From contig JAHBSK010000003.1 in assembly GCA_019639175.1 (NCBI GenBank), positions 124,001 to 188,000 of the forward strand: a DNA stretch of 64,000 nt, written 5' to 3'. Numbering within the stretch: the first letter of the stretch is position 1; every line of letters begins with the position of its first letter. Below the pieces are notes generated by a model that was not told where the DNA came from, ran no database searches, and saw nothing but the letters and a program-made list of their open reading frames with translations. Source of the DNA: Acidobacteriota bacterium (GTDB lineage Bacteria > Acidobacteriota > Blastocatellia > Pyrinomonadales > Pyrinomonadaceae). Of the stretch, positions 7,592 through 17,065 are shown in pieces. A program made the translations under genes and the position numbers.

Positions 7592-8584
7592 TTAAACTCC
7601 CGCAACCGCTACACCGTCAGGGCCGTCTCCGGTTTCGACGCTGCCCGTCACCTCGCCTTTTTCCAGATCGACCCTCAGCAAAACATCGGGCTGAACCGCC
7701 GTAACAAAAGCAGTTTTACCGTCCGCCGAAAATGCAACGCCGAAAGGCACGCTTTCCAGCTTGATGCGGCGTATTTCTTTTCTCGTGGCGGCGTCGATGA
7801 CGACAATATCTTTCGTGGCGAATATCGTGCAGATGACATATTTGCCGTCCGGCGTGAACCGCACGCGATAGGGCCTGCCTTTGGTGTCAACTTTTGCGAC
7901 GGAAGCTTTCTTTGCCGTATCTACTATCTCAACCAAACCTTCCTGATTAAGGCCGATCCAGACCTCTTTTCCGTCGGGCGAAAGATCTATCGCCTCAGGC
8001 TGTTTGCCGACAGGAATATGCGTTATTGTCGAACCCGCCGGCGGAACGTTCTGAAAAGCAAATGCCGTTACACTGTCCGAACCGATATTCGCCGTGTAAA
8101 ATGCCTTTTCATCACGGCTGACGGCGATCATATGCGAAACATTCTGGCCGGTTCCCATCATCCAATCAACCTTGTTCGCCGCCGGATCGTAACGGGCAAT
8201 GATGCGGTTGGTCTCAGCCGTAAAATAAAGCTTTCCGCCGATCATCTGCAGGCCGTGCGGCCGCATCAGCGGCAGCACATCGACCCGCCGCGTCTCTTTT
8301 GCCGAGGCAATATCGATAACGGAAATGGAACTGCCCGGTGTTTGCGTACCGTAGTTTGCGACGTACGCGGTCTTGCCGTCATCAGACAACACGGCCTCAT
8401 GCGGCCCGACACCGACGGGAACACGGCCCGTGACCTTCATTGCATTAGGGTCGATGATGACAAGTTCGTTGCCGTTCTTGTTCAAAACAACGGCAACGGG
8501 CTTTACGTCCTGTGCCAAGGCGGAAAGGCCGTTTACAAGAACAACAGCCGCTGCCAACATACCGAAAATAAATTTCCTGTTCAT
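7592..8584 (-). CDS. Secreted YVTN-type beta-propeller protein
   Basis: A 330-residue protein with a signal peptide, then about seven blade repeats of the YVTN/lactonase-like type (VVLNKNGNELVIIDPNAMKVTGRVPVG, TAYVANYG, LYFTAETNRI, FYTANIGSDSV, VWIGLNQEG, FAFVTAVQPD). Such propellers act as binding scaffolds or lactonase/dehydrogenase-like enzymes; no catalytic residues can be assigned. The ATG at 8584 is chosen because AGGAG lies 8 nt upstream; an earlier in-frame start lacks a ribosome site. It is first in the minus-strand hydrolase operon and faces the HerA gene across a 161-bp divergent gap. Confidence 0.8.
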   Translation of the reverse strand: MNRKFIFGMLAAAVVLVNGLSALAQDVKPVAVVLNKNGNELVIIDPNAMKVTGRVPVGVGPHEAVLSDDGKTAYVANYGTQTPGSSISVIDIASAKETRRVDVLPLMRPHGLQMIGGKLYFTAETNRIIARYDPAANKVDWMMGTGQNVSHMIAVSRDEKAFYTANIGSDSVTAFAFQNVPPAGSTITHIPVGKQPEAIDLSPDGKEVWIGLNQEGLVEIVDTAKKASVAKVDTKGRPYRVRFTPDGKYVICTIFATKDIVVIDAATRKEIRRIKLESVPFGVAFSADGKTAFVTAVQPDVLLRVDLEKGEVTGSVETGDGPDGVAVAGV

Positions 8585-8745
8585 CAAAAGATCTCCTGTT
8601 AAGATCAAAAAAACCAAAATTTTGCGGAACGCCCCGTGAGTGGTTGTTCTAACGTGAGAGTGCTGACAAAGGTTTCATGAGTTTGTAAAATTTTAGTTAA
8701 GACAGGATGTGTTATACTTTCGCCGCCGCATTGAATTGGCGATAA

Positions 8746-10449
<1,704 letters not shown>

Positions 10450-10456
10450 CAATATG

Positions 10457-10485
10457 TGGCAATTTGCCATTTTGAATGATATACT
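10457..10485 (+). promoter_or_regulatory. tacAT promoter with overlapping operator
   Basis: TGGCAATTTGCCA at 10457-10469 is a perfect 6-1-6 palindrome. A -10 element TATACT lies at 10480-10485, 17 bp after a weak -35 (TGGCAA) formed by the palindrome itself. This is the usual place for toxin-antitoxin autorepression. Transcription should begin at about 10492, only 2 nt before the ATG, so the message is probably leaderless. Confidence 0.5.
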
Positions 10486-10493
10486 GATAAACG

Positions 10494-10790
10494 ATGAAAA
10501 CGGTCACGCAAAGAAAAACGGCTGCAAGAGATGTCGCAAGGCTTAATTTCCGGCTGCCGGCAAAAATAAAGAAACGGGTCGAGGACGCCGCGGTGCTGTC
10601 CGGCGTAACGGTCTCCGACTTTGCCGTCGCCGCCCTTGTCAGTTCGGCTGACGCGGTTCTTCGCCAACGGGAAGAACGCAAACTGTCTGACAGGGATCGC
10701 GATCTGTTCCTTGCCCTTGTGGAAGCTCCGCCAAAACCAAATAAAGCATTAAAAAAAGCCGCCCAAAAATATAAGAAGCGCTCCGATTGA
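10494..10790 (+). CDS. tacA: TacA-like (DUF1778) antitoxin
   Basis: A 98-residue protein with the ribbon-helix-helix pattern of DUF1778 antitoxins: ARLNFRLPAKIKKRVEDAAVLSGVTVSDFAVAAL, where the first strand contacts DNA and the helices dimerise. The C-terminal part (DRDLFLALVEAPPKPNKALKKAAQKY) is the tail that wraps and neutralises the acetyltransferase toxin. It precedes the toxin by 49 bp. The RHH domain with its partner would bind the palindrome at 10457-10469. Length and order match tacAT. Confidence 0.9.
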   Translation: MKTVTQRKTAARDVARLNFRLPAKIKKRVEDAAVLSGVTVSDFAVAALVSSADAVLRQREERKLSDRDRDLFLALVEAPPKPNKALKKAAQKYKKRSD

Positions 10791-10839
10791 TCCCGGATCG
10801 TGCGTTGGAAAAAGTGTCCCCAATACGCAATCGGAATAA

Positions 10840-11337
10840 ATGAGTTTTGATCTTGTTATCGAACCACTTACCAAAAAGCATCGGCGGCAGGATTTCGACT
10901 GCGGCGAGGAAAGTCTCAACACCTTTCTGAAGAATTTTGCCCGGCAAAATGATGAACGCGGATTGGGCAGGACGTTCGTTGCAGTTCGCTCCGGTGAAAC
11001 ACAGGTTTTGGGCTACTATACGATCTCGTCAGGCAGCGTCTCTTTCGAAAACATCCCGCTCAAATTACCGCGATACCCGATCCCGACGGCTCATCTTGGC
11101 CGCCTTGCGGTAGATATTCGCACGAAAGGCATTGGCCTGGGTGAGCATTTATTGATGGACGCTCTGGCCCGCGTAGCTGCCGTTTCAGAACAGCTTGGCA
11201 TATACGCGGTCGAGGCCTTTGCCCTGAACGATGCGGCAAAACGGTTTTATCTGAAATACGGCTTTACCGAACTGAAGGACGACACACATCACCTCTACAT
11301 TGCAATAAAGACCATCCGCGACAGCGGCCTCGTTTAA
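10840..11337 (+). CDS. tacT: TacT-like GNAT toxin
   Basis: A 165-residue GCN5-type N-acetyltransferase. It has the TacT features: FDCGEESLNTFLKNFARQ near the N-terminus, GYYTISSGSV, the acetyl-CoA-binding strand and loop HLGRLAVDIRTKGIGLGEHLL and the terminal FYLKYGFTEL. TacT enzymes acetylate the amino group of aminoacyl-tRNAs and so stop translation; the upstream TacA neutralises them. The key region is intact, so the toxin may be active. Only 15 bp separate its stop from the convergent gene. Confidence 0.9.
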   Translation: MSFDLVIEPLTKKHRRQDFDCGEESLNTFLKNFARQNDERGLGRTFVAVRSGETQVLGYYTISSGSVSFENIPLKLPRYPIPTAHLGRLAVDIRTKGIGLGEHLLMDALARVAAVSEQLGIYAVEAFALNDAAKRFYLKYGFTELKDDTHHLYIAIKTIRDSGLV

Positions 11338-11352
11338 CCGTCCGGCCAAAAG

Positions 11353-13215
11353 TTATCTCGACAAATTCATCTGGTTTATCTCCAGCGTTTTGTTGTCGGC
11401 TATCTCTCTTCTGACAAGCAGCACGAGATCGACACCCGGACGCAGCGGATACGTCCCGACGTATTTGTAATTGGCGGAGTAGCGGCGGGTTATCTCGGCG
11501 TCCTGATCGCGTTTTTTGGCAACGATCATCTCCGCCGTCGGGTTCTCCACCAGCCGCCCGCTGAAGCCCGCTCCCTTGTAATCCTTCAGATACCAGACCA
11601 GCGGCCAATAATCGGGCGAGACGATGTCGATCCTCAGGTCATTGCCCTTGCGAGTGGTTTCGGCATAGCGGTCGATCTCGCCGACCATATCCAGAAAACC
11701 GCGCCGCGTGTGGGCGTAAACATACGGCAGGCTGTCGTCGTCATATCTGACAAAATTGATGTCATACGTTTTATAACCAAGAACGCCGAAAGCCGCCAGA
11801 GCAATTAAACCTGCGGTGACACTGCCCGCCGGATCTTTGAGCTTGGCGATCTCGTTTATCGCATATCCGCCGACAATGCAGGCCGGAAGCAAAAATGAAA
11901 GCGCCAGCCACGGCGTTTTATACGGTATCAGCGAGTATGCGAGAAAAAGCCCGAACGTCCACATACCTACGAACATCGCAAAACGATGACGTGCTTTGAC
12001 GAACGCTATCAGAGTGCCGACGGCAGAAAGGATGACGATCGGGGCCTCTATCTCCCACGCCCATTTCAGATATGTATAAAAACTGTTGTCCGAATGGTCG
12101 CGCGTCCCGGTCTTTGTCCATATCTTATACGCCTCGAACGCTCTGCCGATGCCGTCCGGAAAAGTAAAGAATGACGAAAAGAAAAGCACACTGACATAAA
12201 TAAAAACAACCGCCGCGATCGTAATGAGAAGAATGCGGTCGGCTTTTCCGCCCATTGCCTCGCCGAACCGGGCGAACGTCAGGCCGCTGTCGTCTATGGA
12301 GTCATTCTCTTCAAGCCCAACACCGCTGCCGTAAAATTTTCTCCACAGGACGACACAGAGAACGGCGATCAGCATTGTCCCGAGCGTGATAAAAGCCGTT
12401 TCCTTTGTCGCAAAAAAAAGAGCGACGCTGGCCGAGGCAAGCATCATGTAGATCGGCCGGCCGTCGCGCCACGTCATCAGCATTCTGATAACAAAAGTGA
12501 CCAGCACCGCCTCGATCAAAAAAAAGATCGTTCCGTAAAGCGTAAAGCCCGAACCGTCCGCTCCCGAAAGCGCTCCGGCCAGATGCAGCGTTGACGGAAA
12601 AAAGCATACCAGCAGCAGAAGCGCCGTCCAGCCTATCGCAAACGGCCCGACCCGGCGGCGGTCAATAAAGAACACGACCGCGACCACCAGCGAGAGGCTG
12701 AGAAATACAAAGAATATCTCGTGTATAAAATACCGCGAGATAAAGACCATTCCGGGCGAAAGTGCGACCAACGCCGCTCCGGCCAACGCTCCGGTTTTGC
12801 CGATGTATTTCCGCAAAAACAGCACCAGCACGACCATCAGAACGCCCCATATCGCCATGCTCCAGCGGACAGGAACGGTCTCCAGCCCAAACACTTTTGC
12901 GAAAGCAAGCGAGATGTAATACAGCGTCGGGCCGTGGTAATTTGCCGGATCGTAACGGTAAACGCCGTCGCGAAAAAGCGTGGTCAGAAACCACCCGTTG
13001 ACGCCTTCGTCATGATGAAACGGTTTTAGCCCAAGCCAGAAGAACCGCAGGAAAAAAGCCGCTGCCGTCACCAGAATGCAGCCGATGGCCCACACCGGAT
13101 CGAACCGCTGTTCGGCTGTCGCAGGCGGCGGCTGATGTTGAACCTGTTCCTGGGGCTGTTCAGCTATCGGTTTCGTTACTTTCTCTCTTTTTGCCTTCTT
13201 TGCTTTTTTTGCCAT
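11353..13215 (-). CDS. Agl23-like (TIGR03663) polytopic glycosyltransferase-family membrane protein
   Basis: A 620-residue protein with a Lys-rich cytoplasmic head, about 11-13 hydrophobic segments and a soluble C-terminal domain from about residue 480. The first loop KPFHHDEGVNGWFL holds the DE-type acidic pair of GT-C/PMT glycosyltransferases, and YHGPTLYYISLAF follows. This is the pattern of the flippase-activity-associated Agl23 family, which works on lipid-linked sugars. It follows another large membrane protein by 13 bp, so both may act in glycosylation or polysaccharide export. Sugar and acceptor are unknown. Confidence 0.75.
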   Translation of the reverse strand: MAKKAKKAKREKVTKPIAEQPQEQVQHQPPPATAEQRFDPVWAIGCILVTAAAFFLRFFWLGLKPFHHDEGVNGWFLTTLFRDGVYRYDPANYHGPTLYYISLAFAKVFGLETVPVRWSMAIWGVLMVVLVLFLRKYIGKTGALAGAALVALSPGMVFISRYFIHEIFFVFLSLSLVVAVVFFIDRRRVGPFAIGWTALLLLVCFFPSTLHLAGALSGADGSGFTLYGTIFFLIEAVLVTFVIRMLMTWRDGRPIYMMLASASVALFFATKETAFITLGTMLIAVLCVVLWRKFYGSGVGLEENDSIDDSGLTFARFGEAMGGKADRILLITIAAVVFIYVSVLFFSSFFTFPDGIGRAFEAYKIWTKTGTRDHSDNSFYTYLKWAWEIEAPIVILSAVGTLIAFVKARHRFAMFVGMWTFGLFLAYSLIPYKTPWLALSFLLPACIVGGYAINEIAKLKDPAGSVTAGLIALAAFGVLGYKTYDINFVRYDDDSLPYVYAHTRRGFLDMVGEIDRYAETTRKGNDLRIDIVSPDYWPLVWYLKDYKGAGFSGRLVENPTAEMIVAKKRDQDAEITRRYSANYKYVGTYPLRPGVDLVLLVRREIADNKTLEINQMNLSR

Positions 13216-13228
13216 CTTGTCGGTTTTA

Positions 13229-15316
13229 TTATTTCGACTGTTCTTGCCCTGACGTGTTTCGCACCCGATACAATCTATATTGCCCGAACTGTGCCACTAC
13301 CGGAAATTTTTGAAAGAAAGCCTGATTTGGCGAGACCTCGGTCACTTCGTCCGGCGTAAAAAGAACGTATTCGATATTATATTTTTCAAACAGTTTCATC
13401 GCCTGCGGCCCGCCGCGATACATCTCATTTATCTCTGCGTGACGCTGTCGCGGGTCTATGCCGTGCGAACCCAAATGGCCCGGATGCCGCATCAGCGAAA
13501 CGCGTCCTGTCAGAACGGCAACGGATTTATACGTAGGGCCGTTCAGCAAAACCGTGTCGCGTGGTAAGAACGTCTTTGCCCTTTCTGCCAGAGCCACACC
13601 GTCTGCGCTGAAAATGCCGTAGTTTATCTGTTTTGACATCGTCCGCCAGACATCCAGCGAACCGCTTGCGGCCAAAACGAAAAGACACACGGCAACGACC
13701 GGTTTGAAAGGCGTTCCGGCACGCCAGATACGCGCCAACGCATACGCCACAAACGGCAGCGACCCTACGTACCAGTAGATCAATATCTTGACGTTGTCCC
13801 ATTGCCACGGCGCCAGCTTGACGACATTGGCAATGATAAATAAAAGCACGAACGGAATGTAAAAAAGCAGCAGCGACCGCGCCTGCCACGAACCGAGCGG
13901 CTCGCTGACGGGACGCTTAGTTTTCGCTTTCTTTTTCTTTGGCTTTGCCTGTGCCTGTGTGTCGTCGTCCGCCGGTTTTTCGTCCTTTCGCATCAGCAGA
14001 AAATACGTCCCGACAAACAGCAGCGGAAACAAAAGGCCCGTGTTCTTGAACCAGAACCAGATGATATTGTCACCGCGATTGTCCCAGCCAAAATGCCATT
14101 CGATGAACTTGGCGGCATCTGTCGCGGTTCCGGTCATCGACCAGATCAGTTCGGGGATGGCAACGGCCGCGACCGCCGCTGCAAACGCCATCAGTTCGAT
14201 GATCCTGTTCTTTTCAGGCCGCATCAGCAAAAGGCACAGACAGATGACAAAGAGCGCCAACAGGCTGTGAAGATGAACCAGAACAAGCGTTCCGGCAAGC
14301 AGGCCGGAGATGACTATTCCGGGTGATATGTCCTTTATTGAAAATGCCTTGTGCTGCTCTTTGGCTTCACTGCCGTCGCTTCCCGCAGCATTCGTTTCCG
14401 TGCTGAACATTCGCCACAGCACGCCTATGATTATCAGCGTCAATGGCAATCCCATCAGAATGCCGCGTTGTGTCAGGAACAGCGTGACCAGCGAATTTCC
14501 CCAGCGGAAATCATCGCTGATGGTGTAATCCTTTGGCAGGCTCCACAAAAATTCGACAAAACCTTTTGCCTGGCCCGAATAATCTCCCCAAAACCAGATG
14601 AAACCCAGTCCGCCGCTGAGGAACAGCAGGAACGGTGCGATGCGGCCCGCCAGACGGTCATTGACCATTCTTGTTATCAGGTCGTCAACAATGACAAGCA
14701 GCGACATTGCCAACGCCAGATTTTGCGTCAGCATTATCTCGCGAATACCTGTCCCGACCTTCAAAAGCATTGCCGCGACCAGATCGGCCACAAAAGGATA
14801 TGTGAATTTTGTTCCCGCAAAATTGGGATTGTCCGGCGGAAACGGCGGCCCGTCCGTGAACGCAAAGATCGCTCCCAGATGATACGGCAGATCGCCGAGG
14901 TTATTCGATCCGCCTGTGAGTATCGCCCCTTCGGGACTGATAAGCATTGCCCGTTCAAAAAAGAAAAGTAAAACAAGAAAGAAAAAAGCGTAGTAAAGGA
15001 ACGGGAGAAATTTTCTTACGCTCGCACCCTGAAGTTTGCCGAACGCGCGGTCTTTGTCCTGAAAGAACCGCTTTCGCCGCCTTTCGTCACGGAACATCAT
15101 CAGCGGGAACATTGTTATCAGCAGCGATGCCAGAACCGCGACGCCGCTCAGGCCGAAAAGAAATGACAAAACAAATCCGACCGTGCCGAAAACCGTCATC
15201 CCGATCACACATCCGGCCGAAACGCGCCACAGCATTGGCTTGTCTTCGTCCAGTACGTAGGTAACGGCAAGGCCGCCGGCTGTCATCAGGGCAATAAGGA
15301 TCGCAGATAAGATCAT
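13229..15316 (-). CDS. Large polytopic membrane protein, glycosyltransferase-like
   Basis: A 695-residue membrane protein with roughly 13 predicted membrane helices and a C-terminal soluble tail (LMRHPGHLGSHGIDPRQRHAEINEMYRG, YNIEYVLFTPDEV). A Lys-rich cytoplasmic loop (residues about 455-480) divides the helices. Loop 1 has LGDLPYHLGAIFAF, similar to acidic loop motifs of GT-C enzymes. The tail, which asks whether residues of an active centre are near the membrane, resembles the C-terminal domains of bacterial PMT-like proteins. It is the first gene of a two-gene operon with the Agl23-like gene. No precise family can be assigned. Confidence 0.55.
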   Translation of the reverse strand: MILSAILIALMTAGGLAVTYVLDEDKPMLWRVSAGCVIGMTVFGTVGFVLSFLFGLSGVAVLASLLITMFPLMMFRDERRRKRFFQDKDRAFGKLQGASVRKFLPFLYYAFFFLVLLFFFERAMLISPEGAILTGGSNNLGDLPYHLGAIFAFTDGPPFPPDNPNFAGTKFTYPFVADLVAAMLLKVGTGIREIMLTQNLALAMSLLVIVDDLITRMVNDRLAGRIAPFLLFLSGGLGFIWFWGDYSGQAKGFVEFLWSLPKDYTISDDFRWGNSLVTLFLTQRGILMGLPLTLIIIGVLWRMFSTETNAAGSDGSEAKEQHKAFSIKDISPGIVISGLLAGTLVLVHLHSLLALFVICLCLLLMRPEKNRIIELMAFAAAVAAVAIPELIWSMTGTATDAAKFIEWHFGWDNRGDNIIWFWFKNTGLLFPLLFVGTYFLLMRKDEKPADDDTQAQAKPKKKKAKTKRPVSEPLGSWQARSLLLFYIPFVLLFIIANVVKLAPWQWDNVKILIYWYVGSLPFVAYALARIWRAGTPFKPVVAVCLFVLAASGSLDVWRTMSKQINYGIFSADGVALAERAKTFLPRDTVLLNGPTYKSVAVLTGRVSLMRHPGHLGSHGIDPRQRHAEINEMYRGGPQAMKLFEKYNIEYVLFTPDEVTEVSPNQAFFQKFPVVAQFGQYRLYRVRNTSGQEQSK

Positions 15317-15469
15317 ATTGATGCAGAGAACGTCTTTTCTGTTAAATTAACCCACTTTCGCCAAAGGACAAAACTTCGATTCCGCCGCAACCGCTCCGCG
15401 GGTTGGAGTTATACGCGATAGAAAGGTAAGATATTCGTTTTTGGAAACGTTCTTAGGACGGTCTTTATT

Positions 15470-16570
15470 ATGCTGCAAGCCGGGATCGTTGGGTTGCCCA
15501 ACGTAGGAAAATCGACACTTTTTAACGCACTGACGGCACAGGAAGCCGCTCTTGCCGCCAATTATCCTTTTGCCACCATCGAACCGAACGTCGGTGTCGT
15601 TGCCGTGCCTGATGAACGTCTTCAGGTGCTTGAAAAGTTGATCAAAGCGCAGCGTGTGGTTCCGGCAACTGTAGAATTTGTTGACATCGCAGGCCTTGTT
15701 CGCGGTGCATCAAAAGGCGAAGGCCTCGGCAATCAGTTCCTTGCGAACATCCGCGAAACTGATGCCGTCATTCAGGTCGTGCGCTGTTTTGAGGATGAGA
15801 ACATCGTCCACGTCGAAGGCTCGGTCGATCCGATCCGCGACATTGAGACCATTCAGATCGAACTTGCCCTAGCCGATCTTGCCTCGCTGGAAAAGCGAAA
15901 GGAAAAGGCTGCCCGCTCGGCAAAATCCGGCGACAAGGACGCCAAACGCGAGATAGAGATCGTCGAAAAGATCCTGCCGGTCGTCGAAGAGGGAAAGCCC
16001 GTGCGTTCGGCCCCGCTGACCGACGATGAAAAGGAGATCGTCAAAAAATGGTTCCTGCTCACGTCAAAACCGACCATATATGCCGCTAATGTCGATGAAG
16101 CGACGCTGGCCGACCCGACCTCAAATCCGCACGTGCAAAAGGTGATGGAACACGCAGCCGCCGAAAACGCCGATGTCGTCCCGATCTGCGCAAAGCTCGA
16201 GGCCGAACTCGTCGCACTGGACGAAGCCGAGCGCACCGAATATCTGAAAGACCTCGGGCTGGGGTCGAGCGGCGTCGATAAGATGATCAAAGCGGCCTAT
16301 CACATGCTCGGGCTGATGAGCTATCTGACCGCCGGTGAAAAAGAGGTCCGCGCATGGACCATTCCCATCGGCACAAAAGCTCCGCAGGCGGCGGGTGAGA
16401 TACATACCGACATCGAACGCGGCTTTATCCGCGCCGAGATCATCTCTTATGACGACCTCGTCGCCTGCGGTTCGCGAAAAGCCGCCAGCGAAAAAGGCCT
16501 CGCCCGGCTCGAAGGCAAGGAATACATTATGCAGGACGGCGATGTTGTCGATTTTCGATTCAATGTATAG
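15470..16570 (+). CDS. ychF: YchF/OLA1 P-loop ATPase
   Basis: A 366-residue universally conserved Obg-family protein. G1 is GLPNVGKSTLFNAL, G2 region NYPFATIEPNVGVV, G3 DIAGLVRGASKGEGLGNQFLANI, and the G4 position reads YAANVDE in place of NKxD, which explains the ATP preference of the family. A coiled coil covers about residues 130-200 and a TGS domain closes the protein (FIRAEIISYDDLV, YIMQDGDVVDFRFNV). YchF binds ribosomes and responds to oxidative stress. It appears monocistronic. Length is standard. Confidence 0.95.
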   Translation: MLQAGIVGLPNVGKSTLFNALTAQEAALAANYPFATIEPNVGVVAVPDERLQVLEKLIKAQRVVPATVEFVDIAGLVRGASKGEGLGNQFLANIRETDAVIQVVRCFEDENIVHVEGSVDPIRDIETIQIELALADLASLEKRKEKAARSAKSGDKDAKREIEIVEKILPVVEEGKPVRSAPLTDDEKEIVKKWFLLTSKPTIYAANVDEATLADPTSNPHVQKVMEHAAAENADVVPICAKLEAELVALDEAERTEYLKDLGLGSSGVDKMIKAAYHMLGLMSYLTAGEKEVRAWTIPIGTKAPQAAGEIHTDIERGFIRAEIISYDDLVACGSRKAASEKGLARLEGKEYIMQDGDVVDFRFNV

Positions 16571-16607
16571 GTCATATTGATCTTTGATCTTATAAATTGC
16601 CACCTTG

Positions 16608-16637
16608 TTTACCGAACACATTGGTAAATAGTAGAAT
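16608..16637 (+). promoter_or_regulatory. Candidate operator/promoter of the copper cluster
   Basis: An inverted repeat TTTACC (16608-16613) and GGTAAA (16623-16628) is followed by a -10-like TAGAAT at 16632-16637, about 10 bp before the first gene. The -35 is poor, as in activator-dependent promoters. A metal-responsive regulator is plausible, but none is encoded nearby. Confidence 0.35.
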
Positions 16638-16647
16638 AAACCATAGA

Positions 16648-16974
16648 ATGCGATCGGCCTTATCATTTTCCATCATCCTTTATCTGCTGTTTCTTTTGAT
16701 GCAGCCGTGTCAGGATGTGTTCGCGGCTGACGGCGGAAATGAGGTCGGGCACAACACCGCTCATGCCCCGATGCCTGCCGATGAGGAAAATTCCGATGCG
16801 TGTTCGCCTTTTTGTATATGTTCATGCTGCAGCACCGGTGTGGCATATTATCCGCTGATCGGTATTGAGCCGCCTTCGCGGAAACTTCCCATCATCGAAA
16901 AGCCGGCCATCGGCCACAACGATCCGTTTCTTGGTTCCTATCAAAACTCCATCTGGCAGCCGCCAAAAGCCTAG
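16648..16974 (+). CDS. Small secreted Cys-rich protein of the copper cluster (DUF6660-like)
   Basis: A 108-residue protein with a signal sequence (MRSALSFSIILYLLFLLMQPCQDVFA), a His/Asp-containing stretch, and a cysteine cluster CSPFCICSCCSTG at about residues 52-64. Short proteins of this plan precede metal-related TonB receptors in Bacteroidetes, where they are annotated DUF6660. The clustered Cys and flanking acidic and His residues suggest metal binding. The ATG at 16648 is chosen because it begins the signal peptide. A TonB receptor follows after 91 bp. The family assignment is by resemblance only. Confidence 0.55.
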   Translation: MRSALSFSIILYLLFLLMQPCQDVFAADGGNEVGHNTAHAPMPADEENSDACSPFCICSCCSTGVAYYPLIGIEPPSRKLPIIEKPAIGHNDPFLGSYQNSIWQPPKA

Positions 16975-17065
16975 ATCCCTAGCACAACTGCGCCCATTTT
17001 CGTCTTTGCCGCAACAAGATTGGCAGAGGCAACGCTTTTGTTTACAAGTATTTAGGAGTTTTCAG

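Noticed and set aside
8585-8745. A promoter for the HerA gene at TATACT
   Set aside because: The -10 is good, but no acceptable -35 lies at 16-18 bp, so no promoter is claimed.
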